A stretch of 64,000 nucleotides of DNA from Methylorubrum rhodesianum (GCF_014199985.1 NZ_JACHOS010000011.1:161509-225508); one strand, 5' to 3'. Shown: positions 51,528 through 59,485, counted from the stretch's first letter. The notes: generated by a model not told the origin, from the sequence alone. Numbers and translations are program-made.

Positions 51528-52130
51528 ATGCGGATCATTCTGCTCGGACCGCCGGGAGCGGGTAAGGGCACGCAGTCCGAGCGGATCGTGGAGCGCTACC
51601 GCGTTCCGCAGTTGTCGACGGGTGACATGCTGCGCGCGGCGGTCGCCGCCGGGACTCCGGTCGGACTGGAGGCGAAGTCGATCATGGAGAGCGGCGGCCT
51701 CGTGCCGGACGCGGTCGTGGTCGGGATCGTCGCCGACCGCATCGAGGAGGCGGATGCCAGGAACGGCTTCATCCTCGACGGCTTCCCGCGCACGGTCGAA
51801 CAGGCCAAGGCGCTCGACGCCATGCTGGCGGACAAGGGCATCGCCCTCGACGCGGTGGTCGAGTTCGTCGTCGACGAGAACGCACTCGTCGGCCGCATCG
51901 CCAAGCGCGCCGAGGAGACGGCGGCGAAGGGCCAGCCGGTGCGCAAGGACGACACGCCGGAGGTCTTCAAGACCCGCCTCGACGCCTACAAGCGGCAGAC
52001 GGCGCCGCTCTCCGACTACTATGCCGGAACCGGCCTGCTGCGGAAGATCGACGGCATGAAGCCGATCGACGACGTGACGGGCGACGTGACCGGGCTGCTC
52101 GATGCCTTTCGGGAGAAGGCCGCCTCCTGA
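51528..52130 (+). CDS. adk: Adenylate kinase
   Basis: 200 residues. P-loop GPPGAGKGTQ at 7-16, NMP-binding YRVPQLSTGDMLRAAV, and LDGFPRTVEQAKAL. The LID domain is the short type without a Cys4 zinc site, though the total length is near 200. Balances ATP, ADP and AMP. Follows secY by 155 bp and is followed by a strong terminator. Confidence 0.97.
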   Translation: MRIILLGPPGAGKGTQSERIVERYRVPQLSTGDMLRAAVAAGTPVGLEAKSIMESGGLVPDAVVVGIVADRIEEADARNGFILDGFPRTVEQAKALDAMLADKGIALDAVVEFVVDENALVGRIAKRAEETAAKGQPVRKDDTPEVFKTRLDAYKRQTAPLSDYYAGTGLLRKIDGMKPIDDVTGDVTGLLDAFREKAAS

Positions 52131-52154
52131 GGCCCTCTCGCTCCGACGATGATG

Positions 52155-52187
52155 AAGCCCGCCGCCGGTCCACCGGGGCGGGCTTTT
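52155..52187 (+). terminator. Intrinsic terminator after adk
   Basis: AAGCCCGCC (52155-52163) pairs with GGCGGGCTT (52177-52185), with an inner CCGGT/ACCGG stem, followed by TTTTCC. It separates adk from rpsM; the 250 bp that follow (to 52443) must hold a promoter for rpsM, which I cannot pin down. Confidence 0.8.
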
Positions 52188-52443
52188 CCATCTTCTCTCA
52201 TGCGTCGTCAGCGGGTCGACGGCGCGTCGAGCGCTTTCCGGCACGCGAAGCGTTGACAAGCCGGCAAGCCCGCGCTAGGCGGACCCCCTTCGTCCAAGCG
52301 GGATGTGGTTCGGGGCACCTCTGAGAGGCTGCTTGCGGACCGATTTGTCGTTTCGGGCGGGCGCGCAGGGGCCGGCCTCCACCGGACGCGCGCTTATCCT
52401 TGTGTGACGGCGGATAAGAGTTCCGCCCCATGGAGAGATCATC

Positions 52444-52812
52444 TTGGCCCGTATCGCAGGCGTCAACATCCCGACCGCCAAGCGCGTCGTCATCGCGCTC
52501 CAGTACATCCACGGCATCGGCCCGAAGAAGGCCGAGGAGATCACGGAGAAGGTCGGCATCCCGGCCGAGCGCCGCGTGAACCAGCTCACCGACGCCGAGG
52601 TGCTCCAGATCCGCGAGACCATCGACCGCGACTACCTCGTCGAGGGCGACCTGCGCCGCGAAGTCTCGATGAACATCAAGCGCCTGATGGATCTCGGCTG
52701 CTACCGTGGCCTGCGTCACCGCAAGCAGCTCCCGGTCCGCGGCCAGCGCACCCACACCAACGCCCGCACCCGCAAGGGCAAGGCGAAGCCGATCGCCGGC
52801 AAGAAGAAGTAA
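52444..52812 (+). CDS. rpsM: 30S ribosomal protein uS13
   Basis: 122 residues from a TTG start at 52444, with GGAGAG upstream; MARIAGVNIPTAKRVVIALQ fixes the start. The Lys/Arg-rich end (ARTRKGKAKPIAGKKK) is normal. Contacts P-site tRNA and the intersubunit bridge. The 313-bp gap from adk is unusual for this gene pair. Confidence 0.97.
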   Translation: MARIAGVNIPTAKRVVIALQYIHGIGPKKAEEITEKVGIPAERRVNQLTDAEVLQIRETIDRDYLVEGDLRREVSMNIKRLMDLGCYRGLRHRKQLPVRGQRTHTNARTRKGKAKPIAGKKK

Positions 52813-52824
52813 TTTTTGGCATTG

Positions 52825-52852
52825 GAAGGCCGTGCTTCGCTCGGCCTTCTTT
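52825..52852 (+). terminator. Terminator-like hairpin between rpsM and rpsK
   Basis: GAAGGCCG (52825-52832) pairs with CGGCCTTC (52842-52849), followed by TTT. Suggests that rpsM and rpsK are not simply one transcript. Confidence 0.6.
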
Positions 52853-52924
52853 CCGTCGCGCCGGGTGTCCCTCGGCGTCGGCGGCTGATCGGGACGGCCC
52901 TGCACGGCAGCCGCGCCCAAGTGA

Positions 52925-52982
52925 CAAAAGAATCCCGAGCGCCTGGTGTTACGGGCGTGATTGAAGGACCAGCGAGAACAGA
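52925..52982 (+). promoter_or_regulatory. Conserved leader of rpsK shared with rplQ
   Basis: Contains CAAAAGAATCCCG (52925-52937), then GGTGTTACG near 52945-52953, then GAAGGACCAGC (52963-52973), 9 bp before the ATG. The same three blocks in the same order precede rplQ (55536-55635). It may be a promoter or an mRNA site for autoregulation. Confidence 0.55.
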
Positions 52983-53372
52983 ATGGCCAAGGAACCGACC
53001 CGCGTCCGCCGCCGCGAACGCAAGAACATCGTCTCCGGCGTGGCGCACGTGAACGCCTCGTTCAACAACACGATGATCACCATCACCGACGCGCAGGGCA
53101 ACACGATCTCGTGGTCGTCCGCCGGCGCGATGGGCTTCAAGGGCTCGCGCAAGTCGACCCCGTACGCCGCCCAGGTCGCCGCCGAGGATGCCGGCCGCAA
53201 AGCCGCCGAGCACGGCATGCGCACCCTCGAGGTCGAGGTTTCCGGCCCCGGTTCGGGCCGTGAGTCGGCGCTCCGCGCGCTCCAGGCCGCGGGCTTCACG
53301 GTGACCTCGATCCGCGACGTCACCTCGATCCCGCACAACGGCTGCCGCCCGCGCAAGCGTCGCCGCGTCTGA
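52983..53372 (+). CDS. rpsK: 30S ribosomal protein uS11
   Basis: 129 residues; HVNASFNNTMITITDAQGNT and DVTSIPHNGCRPRKRRRV are diagnostic. Lines the mRNA exit platform. Preceded by the leader motif shared with rplQ; followed 38 bp later by a non-ribosomal gene. Confidence 0.97.
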   Translation: MAKEPTRVRRRERKNIVSGVAHVNASFNNTMITITDAQGNTISWSSAGAMGFKGSRKSTPYAAQVAAEDAGRKAAEHGMRTLEVEVSGPGSGRESALRALQAAGFTVTSIRDVTSIPHNGCRPRKRRRV

Positions 53373-53410
53373 TCGGACGAGACTCGGAGCAATCCCGAAC
53401 GGAGAAGCCC

Positions 53411-54292
53411 ATGGCGGACGGATCGAAGCCCCTTCCCGGCGCGCTGCGTTGGAATCTCGGCGACCTCACGGTCACCGCGCTCAACGACGGCTGGTTTCAG
53501 GGCTCGCTCGATCTCGTCACGGGCATCTCCAAGGAGGAGGCCGGCGCGCTCCAGCGCGCGGGCTTCCGCTCCGAAGCCCCGGTCGTCACGCTCAACGCCT
53601 TCCTCGTCACCGGCGCCGGCCGCAAGCCGGTGCTGATCGATTCGGGCTACGGCCATTTCGGTCCGGCCACTATGGGCCGGGTTCCCGCGGCCCTCGCGCT
53701 CGCCGGCGTGAAGCCGGAAGAGATCGAGACCGTGCTCCTCACCCACCTCCATCCCGACCATGCGGGCGGGCTGATCAAGGAGGACGGCAGCGCGGCCTAT
53801 CCGAACGCGGAACTCGTCGTTCATGCGACGGAAGCCGCGCACTGGCTCCCCGACGAGGCGCTGTCGCGGGCTCCCGACGCGGGGAAGCCGTATTTTGAGA
53901 ACGCCCGCAAGGCAGTCGCGCCCTACGGCGCGCGGCTGCGCAAGCACGAGGGCGGTGAGCTGGTGCCCGGCATCACCGCCGTCCCCCTGCCCGGTCACAC
54001 CCCGGGCCATTGCGGCATGCGGATCGTATCGGGGGACAAGTCCCTGCTGATGTGGACCGACGTGGTGCATATGCCGGCGATCCAGTTCAAGCAGCCGGAG
54101 GCGGGCGTCGCCTTCGACGTGGACGGGGATCAGGCGCGCGCCACCCGCAAGCGGGTGCTCGACGAGGTGGCGACGGAGAAGACCTTCATCGCCGGCTCGC
54201 ATCTTGAATTCCCGGCGCTCGGCACCGTCGCCCGCGACGGCGCCGGTTACAGCTTCGTTCCCGCCCTCTGGGTGGCAGGCGAGCAGCAGTGA
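53411..54292 (+). CDS. MBL-fold metallohydrolase inserted in the alpha operon
   Basis: 293 residues with the zinc motif LLTHLHPDHAGGLI (HxHxDH), a second His in PLPGHTPGHCGMRI, Asp in MWTDVVH and a terminal His in AGSHLEFP: all ligands of an active metallo-beta-lactamase-fold hydrolase. Relatives include quorum-quenching lactonases and glyoxalase II-like enzymes. It replaces the usual direct rpsK-rpoA junction, 38 bp after rpsK and 96 bp before rpoA. Substrate unknown. Confidence 0.9.
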   Translation: MADGSKPLPGALRWNLGDLTVTALNDGWFQGSLDLVTGISKEEAGALQRAGFRSEAPVVTLNAFLVTGAGRKPVLIDSGYGHFGPATMGRVPAALALAGVKPEEIETVLLTHLHPDHAGGLIKEDGSAAYPNAELVVHATEAAHWLPDEALSRAPDAGKPYFENARKAVAPYGARLRKHEGGELVPGITAVPLPGHTPGHCGMRIVSGDKSLLMWTDVVHMPAIQFKQPEAGVAFDVDGDQARATRKRVLDEVATEKTFIAGSHLEFPALGTVARDGAGYSFVPALWVAGEQQ

Positions 54293-54388
54293 TTTTTGGG
54301 ACCGGTCCGGATGCTCTCAGAGCCATCCAGGGCCGGCCGAAGCGCTTTCCGGGACGCCGGCGGCGCGGGTTTGGCAAGAGGTAGGACC

Positions 54389-55408
54389 GTGGTCATTCAG
54401 AAGAACTGGCAAGAGCTCATCAAGCCGAACAAGCTGCAGGTCTCCGCCGGCGACGATCCCAAGCGGGTCGCCACCGTCGTGGCCGAGCCGCTGGAGCGCG
54501 GCTTCGGCACGACGCTGGGCAATTCGCTCCGCCGCGTGCTGCTCTCCTCGCTTCAGGGCGCCGCGGTCACCTCGGTGCAGATCGACGGCGTGCTGCACGA
54601 GTTCTCGTCGATCCCCGGCGTGCGCGAGGACGTGACCGACATCGTCCTCAACATCAAGACCATCGCCATCCGCTCGCAGACTGACCAGCCCAAGCGCATG
54701 ACCCTGCGCAAGACGGGCCCCGGCCTCGTCACCGCGGGTGACATCGGCGCCGTCGGCGACATCCAGATCCTGAACCCCGACCTCGTGATCTGCACCCTGG
54801 ACGACGGGGCCGAGATCCGCATGGAGTTCACCGTCGCCACCGGCAAGGGCTACGTCCCGGCCGACCGCAACCGGCCCGAGGACGCGCCGATCGGCCTGAT
54901 CCCGGTCGATGCGCTCTACTCGCCCGTGACCAAGGTCAGCTACCGCGTCGAGACCACCCGCGAGGGTCAGGATCTCGACAAGGACAAGCTGACCATGACG
55001 GTCGAGACCAACGGCGCCGTGTCGCCGGAGGATGCCCTGGCCTACGCCGCCCGCATCATCCAGGACCAGCTCCAGGTCTTCGTGAACTTCGAGGAGCCCC
55101 GCAAGGAAGAGGCCGCGCCGCTCGCGCCGCAGCTCCCCTTCAACCCGGCGCTGCTCAAGAAGGTGGACGAGCTGGAGCTGTCGGTCCGTTCGGCGAACTG
55201 CCTGAAGAACGACAACATCGTCTATATCGGCGACCTCATCCAGAAGTCGGAGGGCGAGATGCTGCGCACCCCGAACTTCGGCCGCAAGTCGCTCAACGAG
55301 ATCAAGGAAGTGCTCGCCGGCATGGGACTGCACCTCGGCATGGACGTTCCCGGCTGGCCGCCGGAGAACATCGAGGATCTCGCCAAGCGCTTCGAAGAGC
55401 ACTACTGA
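54389..55408 (+). CDS. rpoA: DNA-directed RNA polymerase alpha subunit
   Basis: 339 residues from GTG at 54389, where the family starts (VIQKNWQELIKPNKLQV); a 31-residue in-frame extension is rejected. N-terminal assembly domain with GTTLGNSLRRVLLSSLQGAA and C-terminal domain with SVRSANCLKNDNIVYIGDLI. Assembles the polymerase and binds UP elements and regulators. Preceded by GGTAGGA as ribosome site. Confidence 0.97.
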   Translation: MVIQKNWQELIKPNKLQVSAGDDPKRVATVVAEPLERGFGTTLGNSLRRVLLSSLQGAAVTSVQIDGVLHEFSSIPGVREDVTDIVLNIKTIAIRSQTDQPKRMTLRKTGPGLVTAGDIGAVGDIQILNPDLVICTLDDGAEIRMEFTVATGKGYVPADRNRPEDAPIGLIPVDALYSPVTKVSYRVETTREGQDLDKDKLTMTVETNGAVSPEDALAYAARIIQDQLQVFVNFEEPRKEEAAPLAPQLPFNPALLKKVDELELSVRSANCLKNDNIVYIGDLIQKSEGEMLRTPNFGRKSLNEIKEVLAGMGLHLGMDVPGWPPENIEDLAKRFEEHY

Positions 55409-55436
55409 GGGGCGAAGCCGCCCTTGGCCGGATTGG

Positions 55437-55465
55437 GCGGCGCTGCACGGCGCCGCTCGTTTGGC
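55437..55465 (+). terminator. Hairpin between rpoA and rplQ
   Basis: GCGGCGC (55437-55443) pairs with GCGCCGC (55450-55456), followed by TCGTTT. Weak but well placed; rplQ follows 230 bp after rpoA. Confidence 0.4.
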
Positions 55466-55535
55466 CGTCTGACCAGGTGCTAAGCCGCTGGGTCGACGCT
55501 CCCTCCCGCCCCAGCGAAGCCGGGGCGGACGCTCC

Positions 55536-55639
55536 CAAAAGAATCCCGCCGCTGGGTTACGCGGAGTTCGATGAAAACAGCCCCAGGGCACTCGGCCGTA
55601 CCGTGGCACGGCGGCCGTGACTGAGAAGGACCAGCCACC
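55536..55639 (+). promoter_or_regulatory. Conserved leader of rplQ shared with rpsK
   Basis: CAAAAGAATCCCG (55536-55548), GGGTTACG (55554-55561) and GAAGGACCAGC (55625-55635) match the leader of rpsK, the last block again just before the start codon (ATG at 55640). Here the second and third blocks are 63 bp apart rather than 9, because extra sequence has been inserted. Confidence 0.55.
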
Positions 55640-56056
55640 ATGCGTCACTCCTACCGCGGTCGCCGCTTCAACCGCACGGCCGAGCACCGCAAGGCGATGT
55701 TCGCCAACATGTCCGCCGCGCTGATCAAGCACGAGCAGATCGTCACCACCCTGCCGAAGGCCAAGGACCTGCGTCCGGTCGTCGAGAAGCTGATCTCGCT
55801 CGGCCGCACCGACAGCGTCCATGCCCGCCGCCTCGCCATGGCCCAGATCCGCGACGCAGACATGGTCAAGAAGCTCTTCACGGTGCTCGGCCCGCGCTAC
55901 CAGTCGCGTCCGGGCGGCTACTGCCGCATCATGAAGGCCGGCTTCCGCTACGGCGACAACGCTCCGATGGCCGTCATCGAGTTCGTGGACCGGGACGTCG
56001 ATGCCCGCGGCAAGGATTCCGGGCCGACCGCGGTCGAGACCGCCGACGCCGCCTGA
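55640..56056 (+). CDS. rplQ: 50S ribosomal protein bL17
   Basis: 138 residues; MRHSYRGRRFNRTAEHRKAM and GAFRYGD-like GFRYGDNAPMAVIEFVDRD define L17. Near the peptide exit tunnel. Last gene of the alpha operon, ending in a strong terminator. Confidence 0.97.
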   Translation: MRHSYRGRRFNRTAEHRKAMFANMSAALIKHEQIVTTLPKAKDLRPVVEKLISLGRTDSVHARRLAMAQIRDADMVKKLFTVLGPRYQSRPGGYCRIMKAGFRYGDNAPMAVIEFVDRDVDARGKDSGPTAVETADAA

Positions 56057-56110
56057 GCCCATTTGCTGCCGCAAGACGCGGCAGAACGGGTGACAATCTG
56101 ACCGGTGCGA

Positions 56111-56135
56111 AAGGCGGCCTCACGGCCGCCTTTTT
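56111..56135 (+). terminator. Intrinsic terminator after rplQ
   Basis: AAGGCGGCC (56111-56119) pairs with GGCCGCCTT (56124-56132) around TCAC, followed by TTT. A smaller stem, CTGCCGC/GCGGCAG, lies at 56065-56083. End of the spc/alpha transcript. Confidence 0.85.
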
Positions 56136-56345
56136 GCGTGTTCGCTCAAGAGCAGTAAGAACGAACGGCCGAACCGGCGGTGGAGAAAGTGCCGGTGCGC
56201 GGTCACTGGGACAATTGTGCATATGCCCCGCCGCCCTGCATCCGTTATCGTCGGCAGTCGCGGTAGGGTTGAGGATCGTCGGCAGGTACGCCCCGTCTCC
56301 CGGCGTAGCGGCCGGAAGGCGTTGTCGAACGGCAGGATGTGAACC

Positions 56346-56810
56346 GTGAATGCTCCCAATGAGAGCGCAGAGGTGCTGAGGGATCCGCTGCTGCTCGACA
56401 ATCAGCTCTGCTACGCGCTCTACGCCGCAGCTCACCGGATGACGAAATCGTACCGGCCGATGCTCGAACGGATGGGGCTGACCTACCCGCAATATCTGGT
56501 TCTGCTCGTGCTCTGGGAAAACGACGGCATCACCGTCTCCGAGATCGGCCGACGGCTGCGCCTGGATTCCGGCACGCTCACACCCGTGCTCAAGCGGTTA
56601 GAATCCAGCGGCCTGCTGAATCGTAGCCGCCGGCAGTCCGACGAACGCGAGGTCGAGATCGCTCTGACCGATCAGGGTCGAGCGCTTCGCTCGGAGGCGG
56701 TCGCCGTGCGCCAATCCGTCATGTGCCAGCTCAACATGTCGGAGCCGGAGATCCAGGCCATGCGGGCCGACCTGAACGCGCTCATCGAGAATCTGTCGAG
56801 CGCGAGCTGA
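56346..56810 (+). CDS. ohrR: MarR-family regulator, OhrR type
   Basis: 154 residues from GTG at 56346. The N-terminal LLLDNQLCYALYAAAHRMTK carries Cys22, the peroxide-sensing residue of OhrR; the winged helix follows (ISEIGRRLRL-like VSEIGRRLRLDSGTLTPVLK). OhrR represses the organic hydroperoxide reductase gene ohr until its cysteine is oxidised. No ohr gene lies within the window, unlike the usual neighbour layout. Confidence 0.85.
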   Translation: MNAPNESAEVLRDPLLLDNQLCYALYAAAHRMTKSYRPMLERMGLTYPQYLVLLVLWENDGITVSEIGRRLRLDSGTLTPVLKRLESSGLLNRSRRQSDEREVEIALTDQGRALRSEAVAVRQSVMCQLNMSEPEIQAMRADLNALIENLSSAS

Positions 56811-57053
56811 CGGCCGTAAGGCGGGGCAGCTCGCTTCCCTTTGCCGGTTAAATTTCGGTTGAGTTGCAGGCGCCGCTTCCGGTACTGACGCTTGTCGCTC
56901 ATCGCTGGAAGGCGACGGCAGCTCCGATTGCAGCGACGTGCCTCCCCGTCATCAATCCTTCAAGGAAGTTTGGCCTTGTCTTCGCCCGCGCGGGGCAGGC
57001 CCAGCGGCAAATGCTGAGCGCGAACTGCGCCGGCCGCAGGGCGTTTCAGAAGT

Positions 57054-57515
57054 ATGACGGCCGGCCCGATCGAGAGCAGCCGCGAAGCGCGGCCCCAGGT
57101 TGGCGTCCTGCCGATGCGCCGGACCCCCGAGGGCGGAACGGAGATCCTGCTCGTCACCTCCCGCGAAACCCGGCGCTGGATCATCCCCAAGGGGTGGCCG
57201 ATGAAGGGGCGCAAGCCGTTCGAGGCGGCTGCCCGCGAGGCCTACGAGGAGGCCGGCATCGTGGGCCGCGTGGGGAAGCGCCCACTGGGGTTCTATCTCT
57301 ACGAGAAGCGCCTGAAGAACCGCGATGCGGTCCTATGCCAAGTGACGGTGTTCCCGCTCGACGTGCGTAAACAGCTCAAGAAGTTCCCGGAGCAGGGCCA
57401 GCGCGAGGCGCGCTGGTTCTCCCCCTCCGAGGCCGCCGACATGGTCATCGAGGCGGGCCTCGCCGGCCTGATCCGTGCCGCGGGCAACCGCGATCCGAAG
57501 AAGAAGAAGGGCTGA
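57054..57515 (+). CDS. NUDIX hydrolase
   Basis: 153 residues from ATG at 57054. The Nudix box is intact: GRKPFEAAAREAYEEAGIVG, with REAYEEAG as metal-binding core. The IIPKGWPMKG and LYEKRLKNRDAVLCQVTVFP stretches resemble the diphosphoinositol-polyphosphate/diadenosine-polyphosphate branch. It hydrolyses X-linked nucleoside diphosphates; the substrate is unknown. The C-terminus is lysine-rich. Confidence 0.85.
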   Translation: MTAGPIESSREARPQVGVLPMRRTPEGGTEILLVTSRETRRWIIPKGWPMKGRKPFEAAAREAYEEAGIVGRVGKRPLGFYLYEKRLKNRDAVLCQVTVFPLDVRKQLKKFPEQGQREARWFSPSEAADMVIEAGLAGLIRAAGNRDPKKKKG

Positions 57516-57639
57516 GCCGGCGAAGCCCACCCGCCCTCGCGGCGGCATCGGTCCGAAAGGATCCATGCCGAGCGGATGCCCTGCCTCGATCGAGACACGG
57601 GCTGTCGGACCGGTTGCGGTCGATCGCTGTCGCTATGCC

Positions 57640-58340
57640 ATCCGCTCTCGTCCTGAGCATTGACCGTCGCGACCGAGATCCGGTTGCCTGCGTCCGCGGC
57701 GATGCGGCCGGCGCGAGAGGGTCGACCATCTCCTTGACGAAGGCCGCACTCGCCCCTCCGATCGGGCGGCGGTGGCATCGACCGCGCCGTCTTCGAAGGC
57801 GAGAGCCTGTCCGTAGAGGGTGACGAGCCGGCTGCGGCAGGCTGCGTCCGGGTTCGCGATCTCGATTGCCTCACTCACGAGTCCTGGGCGTGAGGCGAGC
57901 GCCTCCTCGGCCTCTTCCGGACGGTTTGTGATAAGGATGAACAGCACGTCGGCATCGTCGCGCAGGCCGTCTATCTCGTTTGGGCAGACAGTTGAGCTGC
58001 ACCACAGTCTTCGGGCTGCTGGCTCCCACACGAGAGCGGCGAACAAGATCGGCATCCTCCCACACCACGATGCTCGGTCGGAGCGTTCAGACGAGCAGCA
58101 TGTATCGCCCTAGTTCGGCGCTCGCCCTCAGCGGTGATGAGCACCGTCCCACGGTCTCCGCTCGCCCGCTAAGGCGTCGCTTACGATGCCGAGAGGCGTG
58201 AAGCCGCGGCGATCCCGGAGGTGCCCTTTCAGGAATTGCCGCAGCGGCAGATCAGGCCTCCACGGCAATGTCAGGAACGGTTCGATTTCGGTTATGGCCT
58301 GCGTGATGTCTTCGTGGGCCGCGGAGGCGCAGGGTTCCAC
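57640..58340 (-). pseudogene. Decayed AAA+ ATPase gene
   Basis: Conserved pieces of one AAA+ ATPase appear in order on the minus strand but in different frames: LTLPWRPDLPLRQFLKGHLR (near 58250), then LRPSIVVWEDADL (Walker B, near 58060) just after an in-frame stop, then DADVLFILITNRPEEAEEAL and RLVTLYGQALAFEDGAVDAT (57780-57950), then GASAAFVKEMV (near 57730). The Walker A (P-loop) segment that should precede Walker B is missing, so a deletion plus at least two frameshifts occurred. It cannot encode a working protein. It lies in the 1-kb gap beside the S10 operon end. Confidence 0.65.
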
Positions 58341-58467
58341 GATGCGTCACCGTTCAGCAGACGCTCCGCCCCGTGATCGGCGGCAGGTCGGCGATCGCCC
58401 GCCGGCCGAGCATGGCTGAAGGGTGCCGGCTAAGAGCAGGCAGTACCGGTTTCTCGATCCCCGCCGA

Positions 58468-58506
58468 TAAACGGAAACGGGCGCGGAACTCTCGCTCCGC
58501 GCCCGT
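58468..58506 (-). terminator. Intrinsic terminator after rpsQ
   Basis: On the minus strand, ACGGGCGCGGA pairs with TCCGCGCCCGT (58477-58506, 11-bp perfect stem, 8-nt loop), followed by TTTCCGTTT. It ends the S10 operon 25 bp after rpsQ, where most genomes read on into rplN. Confidence 0.85.
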
Positions 58507-58531
58507 CTCGAAACTCGTGCTGAGGAAAACC

Positions 58532-58798
58532 TCAGGCCGCCGTGCCGGCCGCCTCGGCCGCCGCCGCCTGATCCTCGACCAGCTTCCAGGTCTTGGTCTT
58601 GGAGTAGGGACGGGACTCCTCGATGAACACCGTCTGGCCGACCTTGGCCGTGTTGGCCTCATCGTGCGCATGGTAGTTCTTCGAGCGGCGAACCGTCTTC
58701 TTCATCACCGGATGGGTGAAGCGACGCTCCACCTTCACAACGATGGTCTTATCGGTCTTGTCGCTGACGACGACGCCTTGAAGGACGCGCTTGGGCAT
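58532..58798 (-). CDS. rpsQ: 30S ribosomal protein uS17
   Basis: 88 residues; [20 protein letters not shown] and [20 protein letters not shown] are S17 landmarks, with an Ala-rich tail. Last gene of the S10 operon as arranged here. Binds the 16S 5' domain. Confidence 0.97.
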
Positions 58799-58809
58799 GT
58801 GGAGACTCC

Positions 58810-59025
58810 TCAGGCCTTGGCCGCGTCCAGCGTCTTCTGACGCTGCAGCGTGCGGACACGGGCGATGTCGCGGCGGACCTCACGGACCCGGGCGACGTTC
58901 TCGAGCTGGCCCGTCGCGCCCTGGAAGCGCAGGTTGAACTGCTCCTTCTTCAGGCTGATGAGCTCGTCGGAAAGCTGATCCGCCGACAGAGCGCGCAGAT
59001 CAGACAGTCTCTGGTCGGACTTCAT
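58810..59025 (-). CDS. rpmC: 50S ribosomal protein uL29
   Basis: 71 residues, two-helix protein with [20 protein letters not shown]. Sits at the tunnel exit next to L23. Starts 12 bp after rplP on the same strand. Confidence 0.96.
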
Positions 59026-59037
59026 GATCTCTTCCTA

Positions 59038-59451
59038 TCAATCAGCGATGCGCTGGATGACGCGGGTGCGCACCGGCAGCTTCGCGGCACCGAGGCGCAG
59101 AGCCTCGCGGGCGATGTCCTCGGCCACGCCGTCGACCTCGAACATGATGCGGCCGGGGTGGACCCGGGCCGCCCAGTATTCGGGGGCACCCTTACCGGAG
59201 CCCATGCGGACCTCGGTGGGCTTGGCGGTGACGGGCAGATCCGGGAACACCCGGATCCACACCCGGCCCTGACGCTTCATCTCGCGGGTGATCGCGCGGC
59301 GGGCCGCCTCGATCTGACGCGCGGTGATGCGCTCGGGCTCCAGGCACTTGAGGCCGAACTGGCCGAAGTTCAGCTCAAAGCCGCCCTTGGCCGCGCCATG
59401 GATGCGTCCCTTGAACTGCTTACGGAACTTGGTCTTCTTGGGTTGCAGCAT
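59038..59451 (-). CDS. rplP: 50S ribosomal protein uL16
   Basis: 137 residues; MLQPKKTKFRKQFKGRIHGA and RITARQIEAARRAITREMKR are diagnostic. Contacts the A-site region of 23S rRNA. Follows rpsC by 34 bp. Confidence 0.97.
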   Translation of the reverse strand: MLQPKKTKFRKQFKGRIHGAAKGGFELNFGQFGLKCLEPERITARQIEAARRAITREMKRQGRVWIRVFPDLPVTAKPTEVRMGSGKGAPEYWAARVHPGRIMFEVDGVAEDIAREALRLGAAKLPVRTRVIQRIAD

Positions 59452-59485
59452 GGCAGCCTCTCATCATTCTCCAGATGGCTCGCGA

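Noticed and set aside
58195..58340. Small standalone gene for the MEPCASAAHEDITQAI frame
   Set aside because: It reads as the N-terminal remnant of the decayed AAA+ ATPase and stops without a complete domain.
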